DNA of 46,682 nucleotides from the IMG/VR virus record IMGVR_UViG_3300012988_000021, positions 1 through 46,682 of that record, one strand, 5' to 3'. The notes under the pieces were generated by a model. It ran no database searches. It worked only from the letters and a program-made list of their open reading frames with translations, and had not been told where the DNA came from. Made by a program: the position numbers and the translations under genes. The DNA comes from a virus. Shown one piece after another: positions 1 through 6,521 of this stretch (position 1 is the stretch's first letter; each line of letters opens with the position of its first letter).

Positions 1-9
1 CTCGTCGTC

Positions 10-378
10 CTACGTCTCGTACTCATCGTCAGGCGATGTCGATGTGTCAACGTCGATCTCGTCCTGTTCGTCGTCATCCTGTTCGTCGTCATCCGTAGGC
101 TGTCGGTCATACCTGTGTATGAACTCCCACGCGGATTTCGGAAGCCAGCCATTGCGGTCGGTTCCTGCATCCAACACAAGGATGTGGCCGATGGACTTCT
201 TGAACTGGGTTTTCAAGACCTTAGATAGGTCCGTGGCTGACAGCTCCGACGCCACTAGCAGGGTGTTTTCAAAGCAAACATAGCTGTCTAAAACGGACGT
301 TCTCAGGCTCGTGTCGAGTACTTGGGATAGTACCTTGGCTGGTGGGCCTTTGAAGATGACAACGTACGCGTAAATCAT
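10..378 (-). CDS. Small SinR/Cas2-like ferredoxin-fold protein
   Basis: 122 residues. The first ~95 residues read as alternating strands and helices (YAYVVIF, then PPAKVLSQVL, then SYVCFENTLLVASEL, then HILVLDA), which resembles SinR/VapD/Cas2-like ferredoxin-fold proteins. The block ENTLLVASELSATDL is close to what I remember of the SinR family. The last ~25 residues are a highly acidic tail (DDDEQDDDEQDE), coded by a short GTC/ATC-type repeat near the window edge. It starts inside the stop of the upstream three-TM gene (ATGA overlap), so the two are one transcription and translation unit. Some Cas2-fold relatives are RNases, but no catalytic residues can be assigned here. An accessory or defence role is inference from the pairing. 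Confidence 0.75.
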   Translation of the reverse strand: MIYAYVVIFKGPPAKVLSQVLDTSLRTSVLDSYVCFENTLLVASELSATDLSKVLKTQFKKSIGHILVLDAGTDRNGWLPKSAWEFIHRYDRQPTDDDEQDDDEQDEIDVDTSTSPDDEYET

Positions 379-1109
379 GCGTGGGACTCCCTAGAGGCTT
401 GCTTAGGGGGACCTTTGGGCTTTTTCTTTGTGGCCGGTTTAGCTTTGTTCCTAGAAATCTTCGCGTTTGGATCCGGACCGTCGCTAGAGGTACGCTTGCG
501 CAATCGGTGCAACATGCCCTCAACGAAAAATCGGGTGATTAGCCAACCACTGAAGAACCCTGCAATTCCGTAGTAGATGACGAGCGCTATTGCGACACCT
601 CGGCTGTGCAGCTCGTCTGCGTAGGTGGAGCCGATCCGTGTCAGAACCTCCCCCAAGTTGTGGGCCTGAGTTAAACCAGCGCCAACCAATGCTTTGGTGA
701 GCCAGTCCGAGATCTGAACCAGGTTGGTATTCTCAAGGTTGGTACCCTCGCCTTTCGTTGAGGGTCCACGCGGCATTCCGAACAGGAGACCCAAGAGAGC
801 GCCACAGCAGAAGCTGGCGCATCCCAATAGGGTGCCAGACGACAACACGCTCAGCCAGGACGCGCAGGTGCTGGCTGACCACCCGATCAAGCCGAGGTAC
901 CCCACGCCGTTGAGCAACCCGACGATCCAACGGGCGATACGACGATCGTCGCCCTCAGCGTCTGGGTACTCCGGCTTTGGGTCGACGCCCAATTTGCGCA
1001 ACGCGGCGTCGCCGTCGAATATGTCGACCTTGTCAGCGTCGGCGAGGATGTCCTCTCTGGTTGCCTGCTCAGCCTCCCGCTGCTCCACGGGGCAGAGCTT
1101 AGTCGGCAT
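375..1109 (-). CDS. Three-TM protein with TNL-QISDWLTK motif
   Basis: 244 residues. The N-terminal ~55 residues are soluble and acidic. Hydrophobic segments lie at about 64-84, 88-112 and 185-212, followed by a Lys-rich cytosolic tail (KPATKKKPKGPPK). Between the second and third segments is LLFGMPRG, then NTNLVQISDWLTK with LVGAGLTQ. I recognise this combination from membrane proteins that sit beside predicted prokaryotic immune or signalling modules (pYEATS and TIR/caspase-like neighbourhoods), but I cannot confirm the family without a search. It is the first gene of a two-gene leftward operon with the SinR/Cas2-like protein. A membrane-associated sensor or effector in superinfection exclusion or host defence is a plausible inference. 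Confidence 0.75.
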   Translation of the reverse strand: MPTKLCPVEQREAEQATREDILADADKVDIFDGDAALRKLGVDPKPEYPDAEGDDRRIARWIVGLLNGVGYLGLIGWSASTCASWLSVLSSGTLLGCASFCCGALLGLLFGMPRGPSTKGEGTNLENTNLVQISDWLTKALVGAGLTQAHNLGEVLTRIGSTYADELHSRGVAIALVIYYGIAGFFSGWLITRFFVEGMLHRLRKRTSSDGPDPNAKISRNKAKPATKKKPKGPPKQASRESHA

Positions 1110-1387
1110 TGGCGGCGCGATGTTGACGATGCTGGGGTTTCAGGGCGCGGGCCGAATTGTGACGTGTCAAGGCTCGTCCGTCGATTTTATAACCTGCTAT
1201 TTCTACTGGCATTTATGACATTTATAGGTGTCGGCCAACGGTTCAGGCTGAAAATCGTGCGCAGAGAAGACCCGAGATGGCTTCGAAGCGCCCACCCGGC
1301 AAGAAAAACAAAAAAACTTCGTTATGCCGCGGAGCTCCCGGCGCCGCGCATTTTTCGAACGAAAAGGGGCACCGGCATCACGCCGGC

Positions 1388-1822
1388 ATGTCGAAGAACA
1401 AATCGTCGGGCCGGCGCGGGTCATCCAAGCGCGGGCGTGCTAGCGGCCGAAATCCCGCGATTTCTGCCCTGTCACCGGCCGATTCAGCGCGGGGCGAACC
1501 AATCCCTTACCTAGAGGGCATGCGGAAAAAGAACGTCCCGCCCGGCTGCGGGTCAACCGGCTCGGACGCGCACAAGCTGTCCAATCACATGGCCAAGCTA
1601 ACGAAGCCCAAGCAGTCGATCACTCCAAGCGGCGGAGAACCACCGGGCCTGCCCGAGAGGCTCATACAGCTATGGCGGAAGCTGCTCGCGTGTATCGTCG
1701 AGGATGTGGTGAAGCCAATCCTTAGCTTGCCCGGCGTTGAAGGCCCGGGCGGTACGAAGGTCAGCCTGGGTGTGTTCGTGGTGATCGGCGTGTGCTTGCT
1801 GATCTGGCGGTTGAAGGCGTGA
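1388..1822 (+). CDS. Basic protein with C-terminal membrane anchor
   Basis: 144 residues from ATG 1388; an upstream ATG at 1277 would add 37 low-complexity residues. The N-terminal half is very basic and Ser/Gly-rich (SKNKSSGRRGSSKRGRASGR). After a Pro/Gly linker an amphipathic stretch (LIQLWRKLLACIVEDVVKPIL) leads into one TM segment (VSLGVFVVIGVCLLIWRL) that ends two residues before the stop. It looks tail-anchored, with the basic part in the cytosol. It shares this architecture with four smaller proteins at 2176, 45288, 45783 and 46034. Function unknown. The next gene on this strand is the micro-ORF at 2176, and the tRNA-like gene lies between them on the other strand. Confidence 0.55.
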   Translation: MSKNKSSGRRGSSKRGRASGRNPAISALSPADSARGEPIPYLEGMRKKNVPPGCGSTGSDAHKLSNHMAKLTKPKQSITPSGGEPPGLPERLIQLWRKLLACIVEDVVKPILSLPGVEGPGGTKVSLGVFVVIGVCLLIWRLKA

Positions 1823-1880
1823 GTGATCCTAGACCCCGGCCCCGAGTTGCCCCGGGACCGGGTTACCTTTCGGCCGTTTG

Positions 1881-1965
1881 CGGAGAGGGAGGGATTCGAA
1901 CCCCCGGTAGGATTGCTCCTACGCCTGCGTATCAAGCAGGTGCTTTAGGCCACTCAGCCACCTCC
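1881..1965 (-). tRNA. Class II tRNA-Ser-like gene, GAU anticodon, damaged acceptor
   Basis: The D arm (GCT/AGC), anticodon arm (CCTGC-TTGATAC-GCAGG), long variable arm (GTAGGA-GCAA-TCCTAC) and T arm (GGGGG-TTCGAAT-CCCTC) are all intact and have the tRNA-Ser shape. Two things are wrong. The loop TTGATAC puts GAT at positions 34-36, an isoleucine anticodon on a serine scaffold. The 5' acceptor strand reads GGAGG where GGAGAGG would pair with CCTCTCC, so two bases appear to be missing and the stem cannot close in register. No CCA is encoded. It may be a decayed phage-borne tRNA-Ser, a mistranslating tRNA, or a tRNA-derived RNA. Alternative 5' end: 1967. Confidence 0.7.
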
Positions 1966-2066
1966 GAATCGGGCTTGTGCGGACAGAGCCAGATTCGGAG
2001 ACGGACGAGAACCTGACGGTACCCGTTGCGTGGGGCGGGTCAAGAGGGCGGGACATGGCGTAACTT

Positions 2067-2094
2067 TTGACGCCGAGTGACCCGGTTTTGTAAG
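2067..2094 (+). promoter_or_regulatory. Possible sigma-70-type promoter
   Basis: TTGACG at 2067-2072 is followed after 15-16 bp by TTGTAA/TGTAAG at 2088-2094. It lies ~85 bp before the micro-ORF at 2176 and points towards it. This is only a pattern match and is weakly supported. Confidence 0.25.
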
Positions 2095-2175
2095 AGTGAG
2101 CAGTTCCGTGACTCGCCCCGGTCGGGCGGGTTACACGACGAACATCGGGTGACTGTGACTCTGGAAAGCTGATTG

Positions 2176-2262
2176 ATGCATGATCCAGCCCTTGTGACGG
2201 CCTACGCTGCCGTACTCACTGGCATCGCCGCGATCATCACGGCGCTCAAGACGAAGAAGTGA
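2176..2262 (+). CDS. 28-residue single-TM microprotein
   Basis: Reads MHDPALVTAYAAVLTGIAAI and ends ITALKTKK. It is a single hydrophobic helix with a short acidic N-terminus and a basic C-terminus. A GGAAAG ribosome-binding site lies 8 bp upstream, and a possible promoter further up. Its size and shape resemble small phage membrane peptides or type I toxins, but neither role can be shown. It stands alone; the next gene (2304-3128) converges on it. Confidence 0.5.
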   Translation: MHDPALVTAYAAVLTGIAAIITALKTKK

Positions 2263-2303
2263 CCGTCCGGGCCGTGGTGGTGCAGATCATCATCACGGCC
2301 GGC

Positions 2304-3128
2304 TCACTGCGGCGGTGGCCAGGCTGACTCGTGGATCTCGTCGACCTTCGCGCTCAGCTCGTCGGCGAGAGCGAACAGATCGGGACCAAGGGTCTTTCGA
2401 AGGTACTTGACCGTGTTCGTGTACTTCTTGATCACCTTGGCAGGCATACCTGGTGTTTTGGCAAGTCGTGCCGCTTCGTCGACGATGAACCTAAATGCCT
2501 TCAGCTCGTCTTTCAGGTAGCCGCTGCCTTCTTCTCGGCCATAGAAGACGTCCCGGATGTGATACTCAACTCGAGCCTTATTCATGTCGTCAAATTCGGT
2601 TAGGGGATTGATCCAGAACGAATCATCGCGCAAGAGAACGCCTTGACCCCACTGGGTTAGATACTTTCCGGCGGCGGGTGCCGGAGTCTTTCGCCGCCAG
2701 GTATCGGATAATACCGTAAAGCCCAGGAAGGGTTTCTTCTCTTGCGCTGTGTAAGTATCAACGAGCGCTTGACCTAAAAACACTAGATGTCGACCGGACT
2801 TCTTGGTCAGGAAGTCTCCAAAGGCCATTGAACCTCGCACCGGTATGCCTTGGGACAGAAGTCGAATGCATATCCGTGATCCGATAAATACGAGATCGTC
2901 GTACCACTCCGAGTACGTGCCATCCCTGCGTGTATGAATTAGAATGGTGTCAGAAAAATGGATGGTGTCGAAGTCGACACTCTCACTCGAAGCCCACCTG
3001 TCGCACTCCTTGAGTATGTCCTCGACAATCGTGCAGACCTGCGCTGCTGACTGCTCACGGAGCATCTGCTTGAAGCCAAGAATGTCGAGCAGCAGGACGA
3101 ATCGGCCAGGGGTGGGCATAAGCGTCAA
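2304..3128 (-). CDS. Class III nucleotidyl-cyclase-like protein
   Basis: 274 residues. The N-terminus FVLLLDILGFKQM fits the first metal-binding Asp motif of class III nucleotidyl cyclases. DTIHFSDTILIHT (around 54-66) fits the strand-turn-strand with the second Asp. The C-terminal third is helical and has no recognisable regulator domain. Proteins of this LDILGF type are often annotated as hypothetical, though they share the cyclase fold. In anti-phage Pycsar systems a class III cyclase makes cUMP or cCMP for a neighbouring effector, but no typical effector is visible here; the divergent neighbour at 3218 is unrecognised. It may be a catalytically altered relative. Fold call moderate, activity uncertain. 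Confidence 0.65.
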   Translation of the reverse strand: MTLMPTPGRFVLLLDILGFKQMLREQSAAQVCTIVEDILKECDRWASSESVDFDTIHFSDTILIHTRRDGTYSEWYDDLVFIGSRICIRLLSQGIPVRGSMAFGDFLTKKSGRHLVFLGQALVDTYTAQEKKPFLGFTVLSDTWRRKTPAPAAGKYLTQWGQGVLLRDDSFWINPLTEFDDMNKARVEYHIRDVFYGREEGSGYLKDELKAFRFIVDEAARLAKTPGMPAKVIKKYTNTVKYLRKTLGPDLFALADELSAKVDEIHESAWPPPQ

Positions 3129-3217
3129 AATTTACGCCAAGTCGGGATTCGGGCGTAGCGGAACGAACAAATGACCATAGCCGACACCGGCCGGGGGCGT
3201 GGTGTGGTTGGGGGTCT

Positions 3218-3796
3218 ATGGCCATACCACTTGTACCAAGCGACTTCCGACCGCCATCAACTGGATCGGTTGCCTTGACGATGAACATCGAAACGCACGA
3301 ACTTAAGTATTTGCTTCAGGGCGGTGGCTTCTATGCGAGTGATCAGAACGCTCTTGAGGGCGAGGACGCTAAAGCAAATGTCAGCGCGGTCTACGCCGCT
3401 TTGAAATTGGCAGAGCCTGAATTTTTCGCATCGTTGGCAGTTCGAATTGACCTAGGGGCCAATGAACGTGATGCCCTAAGCAAGTACGGAGGCGTTACGC
3501 TGGAACTTGCAACGCAATTGCTGTTCGGCGACGACTTGGTTGTGTTCAACGGGGACGTGAAGGACATCGGGTTCAAGATCAACGATCTGGGCGATCCTGG
3601 ATGGGTGTTCCGAGTGGAGGTGGCATCGCTTCCCGAACTTGCGGAACGGCTACAACAGTTATCTCGATCGCGCACGAAGCCCAGACTAGTGGGCAACTAC
3701 TTCGAGGCGAGACTCCACCGAAAGCTGACGGTGCGGGATATCATCAAGGTCCACAGCAAGTACGAGCACCCCGACCTGACGGCGTTATGCGGCTGA
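3218..3796 (+). CDS. Hypothetical protein divergent from cyclase-like gene
   Basis: 192 residues from 3218. A second candidate start (MNIETHEL, ATG at 3281) would remove 21 residues. It is mixed alpha/beta and soluble, with no signal peptide or TM segment. I do not recognise a family. Features include GGGFYASDQNALEGEDAKAN near the start, and a C-terminal basic segment (RTKPRLVGNYFEARLHRKLTVRD) that could be a small nucleic-acid-binding or dimer region. It shares an ~90-bp divergent intergenic region with the cyclase-like gene, so joint regulation is possible. It is followed by 545 bp of non-coding repeats. Confidence 0.6.
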   Translation: MAIPLVPSDFRPPSTGSVALTMNIETHELKYLLQGGGFYASDQNALEGEDAKANVSAVYAALKLAEPEFFASLAVRIDLGANERDALSKYGGVTLELATQLLFGDDLVVFNGDVKDIGFKINDLGDPGWVFRVEVASLPELAERLQQLSRSRTKPRLVGNYFEARLHRKLTVRDIIKVHSKYEHPDLTALCG

Positions 3797-4341
3797 CGCG
3801 CTTGGTGGCAGTAGGGCAGCCCAAGTCAGAGGCACCGGCGGACGGCTCCGCCGTGGCGCCAGGATGCCCTATACGGGCTCTTTGCCATCAGCACCGGGGG
3901 ATGAGTCGTTCCTCATTCCAAACAAGCCTGGTGACAGCCTAGCGGTTTCCTAACAGGTCACCGATTGGGGGACTCGCTTCGCTCGTATGGCTGACAAGCC
4001 CTCCCTGCTTGTGATGTTCGCTTCGCTCACTCTAGCTGACAAATTCCTCTGTTGCTCTTGGCCAAGTCCTTTTGACCAATCTTCCCTAGAGAATCTTGGT
4101 CAAGTCCTTTTGACCATCAATCATTCCACTCTTGGCTTGATCTCTTGATCATCCATCTTTTGATCAAGCTACCTTGCCCTCGATCCATCAGATCCTCGAC
4201 CATTTCTGAGCAATCATCTGACCATACACCACCTAGAATCTAACAGATTCCCATTTTCGATTCCTGATCATTCCGAACGGGGTGGAGGGGCGGAGCCCCC
4301 CTGGGTCATATAGATAATCATGTAGTCTAGGTGGTGTATGG
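3797..4341. other. 545-bp non-coding, repeat-rich region
   Basis: No convincing ORF. From ~3960 the sequence becomes a dense patchwork of short repeats. TCGCTTCGCTC followed by GCTGACAA occurs twice (about 3973 and 4019). CTTGGYCAAGTCCTTTTGACC occurs twice (4057 and 4095). TTGAYCA-type motifs recur every 10-25 bp between 4057 and 4230. It ends in a 17-bp inverted repeat. Iteron-bearing replication origin, regulator-binding array and structured RNA are all possible; none can be chosen from the sequence alone. Confidence 0.6.
4057..4118. repeat. Pair of ~21-bp direct repeats, iteron-like
   Basis: CTTGGCCAAGTCCTTTTGAC at 4057-4076 is repeated as CTTGGTCAAGTCCTTTTGAC at 4095-4114, with one difference and 38 bp start to start. 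Each copy contains its own palindrome (CTTGGCCAAG). More TTGATCA/TGACCA motifs follow to 4230. Confidence 0.7.
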
Positions 4342-4342
4342 T
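4221..4342. repeat. 17-bp perfect inverted repeat bounding an 88-bp core
   Basis: ACCATACACCACCTAGA at 4221-4237 is exactly complementary to TCTAGGTGGTGTATGGT at 4326-4342. The 88-bp core contains a smaller hairpin (GGGGC-GGA-GCCCC). The right arm touches the stop codon of the 4342-4911 gene, so the structure may act as a 3' end for that leftward transcript. It could also be a miniature inverted-repeat element; no target duplication is obvious. Confidence 0.7.
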
Positions 4343-4911
4343 TACGAATCTTGCTCGTCCAAGTCGTCGTCGACGGAGTCACCTCGGTCGTGTTCACGTT
4401 CGGCTTCTTGTGCTTCGTCATGCCCGCTGCCCGTGGCGGGGAACATGTCGGCAATCTGCTCGTCCACGAAATCTTCGCCACCGATGTATGCACCGTTGTC
4501 GGCTTCGGGCATGCGGCTGATGGTGGTGAACCCCAGCGTTCCAGTGCCACGGAACTCCTCAACGGTCGCCTCCAGCTCTTCAAGCAGTGCTTCGACCTGC
4601 GGCGAGCGGGAGTAGTGCCAAGCAAGCCTGGGGTCGTCAGTGTGCACCAACAGCCCCGTGTGCAGGTCAGGACGGCGGCCAATTTCCTGGTGGCGGCTGA
4701 TCAGCAGCTCGAACAGTGCGCCCGCTCCGGCGTCGTTTCTGGCTCGCAGGTGGCCAAGCTCGATCAGCAGGTACTTGGCGTCGCTCACCTGGGCGGGCAC
4801 GCAGCCGTGCTTCATCACGAATCCGACCAACTGAGCGTCGGTGATCACCACCGTGCCTGGCGGGCGCTTGAGGCTGCCGAACGGGCCGCCACGGAAGATT
4901 TGCGGCTTCAT
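4342..4911 (-). CDS. Hypothetical soluble protein with acidic tail
   Basis: 189 residues; no family recognised. The N-terminus has RGGPFGSLKRPPGTVVITDAQL, followed by a helical, charged middle (ISRHQEIGRR; VEALLEELEATVEEFRGTG). The last ~30 residues are strongly acidic (HDRGDSVDDDLDEQDS). It overlaps the upstream 4908-5462 gene by 4 bp (ATGA), so both are expressed together, upstream gene first. Base composition is like its neighbours. The repeat-rich region and the 17-bp inverted repeat follow its stop. Confidence 0.65.
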   Translation of the reverse strand: MKPQIFRGGPFGSLKRPPGTVVITDAQLVGFVMKHGCVPAQVSDAKYLLIELGHLRARNDAGAGALFELLISRHQEIGRRPDLHTGLLVHTDDPRLAWHYSRSPQVEALLEELEATVEEFRGTGTLGFTTISRMPEADNGAYIGGEDFVDEQIADMFPATGSGHDEAQEAEREHDRGDSVDDDLDEQDS

Positions 4912-5462
4912 TGTGCCACCGCCTTGGAAGCCTTCTTGGCCGCCCTGGCCGCCCTGCGCTTGGCGTTGTACTTGGCTTCAGCACGCTTCCTGGCGTCGGA
5001 ACGGGAGTACTTCTTTTCCCACTCGACGAGCCAGAGCTGGCGTTTCACCGACCTTGCCTTGACGGCTCGATTGTCGAGCAGAGCGTACCTACGCCAGTGT
5101 GCATCCGCCGGCGCCTTGGATGACCGGCGCTCGATGTAGCGGGGCGTGCCGCCCAAGTACACGAGCGGCCAGACCCACGTGAGCTGCAAGACCCGCAGGC
5201 GATCGTTGTGCTCGCTTTGAGGCAGCCGGCTTGGGAACGCTTCGATGGCTTTCCGGAACTCTTGGTCGCCGTACTGGTAGGCGGCCTCGCAGGCCTCCGC
5301 CGGGTGGGTCATGATCACGTCCATGGCGGCGGTCGAGCGGGCGAGGGTGCTGCGCTTGCCCTTGATGGCCCGCCGGACCGCCGCGAAGATGGGCTCGTGC
5401 TCGTTCGAGTAGCTGGCGACGAGGTCGTCCATGTCGTCGCCCTGTTCGAGGGGCTTACTCAT
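4908..5462 (-). CDS. Hypothetical protein with basic Ala-rich C-terminus
   Basis: 184 residues from ATG 5462 (MSKPLEQGDDMDDL); the frame is open to 5486. The first ~120 residues are mixed, and the last ~35 are Lys/Arg/Ala-rich (NAKRRAARAAKKASKAVAQ), typical of nucleic-acid-binding tails. The middle has a Trp/Tyr-rich block (LTWVWPLVYLGGTPRYIERR). Family unknown. It is first in a two-gene leftward unit with 4342-4911. A 17-bp palindrome (5483-5499) and a tRNA-like hairpin set (5503-5551) lie directly upstream and may carry its control region. Confidence 0.6.
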   Translation of the reverse strand: MSKPLEQGDDMDDLVASYSNEHEPIFAAVRRAIKGKRSTLARSTAAMDVIMTHPAEACEAAYQYGDQEFRKAIEAFPSRLPQSEHNDRLRVLQLTWVWPLVYLGGTPRYIERRSSKAPADAHWRRYALLDNRAVKARSVKRQLWLVEWEKKYSRSDARKRAEAKYNAKRRAARAAKKASKAVAQ

Positions 5463-5482
5463 TCTGGTACTCACTTTTGGTC

Positions 5483-5499
5483 GCACTCACCGTGAGTGC
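5483..5499. promoter_or_regulatory. Palindrome GCACTCA-CCG-TGAGTGC
   Basis: A perfect 7-bp inverted repeat around CCG, just upstream of the 4908-5462 start. Its GCACT half-site is the same as in the palindromes ahead of late genes at 25, 34 and 38 kb, so a common DNA-binding protein is conceivable. Confidence 0.45.
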
Positions 5500-5502
5500 T
5501 TA

Positions 5503-5551
5503 GGGGTGACGACGGGATCGAACCGTCCGTGCCGCATCCAGCGGGCCACCC
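5503..5551 (-). ncRNA. Minimal tRNA-like fold (acceptor + T arm + one short hairpin)
   Basis: Between two genes. Read on the minus strand, GGGTGGC pairs with GTCACCC (7 bp, one G-U). GACGG-TTCGATC-CCGTC forms a tRNA T arm directly stacked on it. In place of the D and anticodon arms there is only CCGC-TGGAT-GCGG. The 12-bp acceptor/T stack is what tRNA-processing enzymes recognise. No CCA and no normal anticodon loop. It may be a shrunken tRNA remnant or a tRNA mimic that marks an mRNA processing site. Confidence 0.4.
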
Positions 5552-5558
5552 TGTCGAC

Positions 5559-5942
5559 CTACGATTCGATGATGAATTTCGCCCAGTCGATGTCTTCTTT
5601 GCACCCAGCGTGGATGGTTTCGAGTTCGTTGCCGACCGCTACCGTCGTGGTCTCATCGTCTTTCGCGATTTCATCGGCGCAGACGCGGCAAACCACGATC
5701 TCAGGCACGATGTCGAAATAAAGAACCCTGTCTCCAGCCTCGTGATAGTGAGTCCCGTCTTCCTGCTCGTGTGCCTCCAGCGCGAGGATGGTGGCGGCAC
5801 GGTCCTCCTCACTGCGGAGCTTTTGCTGCCATTCAGCAGCTTTGGTTCGGATTTGGCTTTGAATTTCGTTGCTCTCGAATTCACAACTGTCGACCGTGAT
5901 CACGGTGTATTGACGATTAGCGTATAAAATCAGATCAGGCAT
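5559..5942 (-). CDS. Small protein with C-terminal zinc-binding motif
   Basis: 127 residues with an AAAGGAAAT-type ribosome-binding site. The N-terminal strand-rich part (ILYANRQYTVITVDSCEFES) is followed by a Glu/Gln-rich helix (IQSQIRTKAAEWQQKLRSEE). The C-terminal part has CRVCADEI ... IHAGC, a C-x2-C ... H-x2-C arrangement that fits one zinc site. No enzymatic motif. It is the last gene of the leftward group led by the ribbon-helix-helix gene. Likely a zinc-stabilised adaptor or regulator; function unknown. Confidence 0.7.
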   Translation of the reverse strand: MPDLILYANRQYTVITVDSCEFESNEIQSQIRTKAAEWQQKLRSEEDRAATILALEAHEQEDGTHYHEAGDRVLYFDIVPEIVVCRVCADEIAKDDETTTVAVGNELETIHAGCKEDIDWAKFIIES

Positions 5943-5969
5943 TGTCTTGATTTCCTTTTCTTAGGGTTG

Positions 5970-6230
5970 TCAGTGGCTGATTCTTAGGGTGAAGACACTG
6001 CGGCCCACCCCATTATTGTTGAAGCCGTTGGCGATGGTCGCCGCCAGCTGGTTGATCTCTACGGACGGATCGACCTTGGTCATGATCGACTCCATGGTTT
6101 CGGCGATTCGATCCTGGGGGACGAGGACGGACCTGCTGGCTTGCTTGCCTCGCTCGTCCCCCAAGATGAACGTGATCTTGGTCCAGCCGTGTCGCTGTTT
6201 TTCGACACGGAAATTGATGGAGGTGGTCAC
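5970..6230 (-). CDS. Small hypothetical protein coupled to RHH gene
   Basis: 86 residues, GTG start whose first bases lie in the stop of the upstream RHH gene (GTGA overlap), so it is probably translated by reinitiation. The sequence alternates strands and one helix (ISFRV-like strand, WTKITFILGDERG, then DRIAETMESIMTKV, ending GVGRSVFTLRISH). No family recognised. The tight coupling to a ribbon-helix-helix protein resembles a toxin-antitoxin or regulator-partner pair, but I see no toxin motif. Confidence 0.65.
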   Translation of the reverse strand: MTTSINFRVEKQRHGWTKITFILGDERGKQASRSVLVPQDRIAETMESIMTKVDPSVEINQLAATIANGFNNNGVGRSVFTLRISH

Positions 6231-6388
6231 TTGGCACCCTTGGGTTTGATGGTCTGGCGCAGTCGATCCCGAATGATTTCCCCAACGGAATCAAATGGGC
6301 GCTGGGCTTTTTCGGCGTCCAAGCTGTCCCAAATGTCTGGGGTCAGCGATACGGTGATTGGTCTGCTATCGGTCTTGGGTTTGGCCAT
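6227..6388 (-). CDS. Ribbon-helix-helix (CopG-like) DNA-binding protein
   Basis: 53 residues from the ATG with a strong AAAGGAAAA ribosome-binding site; a longer open frame upstream is not needed. PITVSLTPDIWDSLDAEKA is a typical RHH strand and first helix, and FDSVGEIIRDRLRQTI the second helix. Such proteins bind palindromic operators as dimers. A perfect 13-bp palindrome (ATAAGTGACTTAT) lies 33 bp upstream, and a near copy sits upstream of the radical SAM gene, so it may repress both its own operon and that gene. Confidence 0.8.
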   Translation of the reverse strand: MAKPKTDSRPITVSLTPDIWDSLDAEKAQRPFDSVGEIIRDRLRQTIKPKGAK

Positions 6389-6420
6389 GGTGGCTTTTCC
6401 TTTCTTGCTTATGCCTGCTG

Positions 6421-6433
6421 ATAAGTGACTTAT
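6421..6433. promoter_or_regulatory. Operator-like palindrome ATAAGTGACTTAT
   Basis: Perfect palindrome around a central G, 33 bp upstream of the RHH start. The flanking sequence (GGTGTAAC...AATAAG on the minus strand) is shared with 7908-7920. An accompanying hairpin ACCGCC-GGATCA-GGCGGT lies at 6445-6462. Confidence 0.6.
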
Positions 6434-6474
6434 TGGGTTGTTACACCGCCGGATCAGGCGGTTTCGGCGCAGTC

Positions 6475-6510
6475 TGGGAAAAATCGACATGCCCTTGTCG
6501 ATTTTTCCCA
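6475..6510 (-). terminator. 15-bp perfect hairpin downstream of radical SAM gene
   Basis: TGGGAAAAATCGACA (6475-6489) and TGTCGATTTTTCCCA (6496-6510) pair perfectly around a 6-base loop, 12 bp after the radical SAM stop. The U-rich run is inside the stem and not after it, so it is not a textbook rho-independent terminator. It could instead protect the transcript 3' end or bind a regulator. Confidence 0.5.
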
Positions 6511-6521
6511 AGGCCTCAGGA

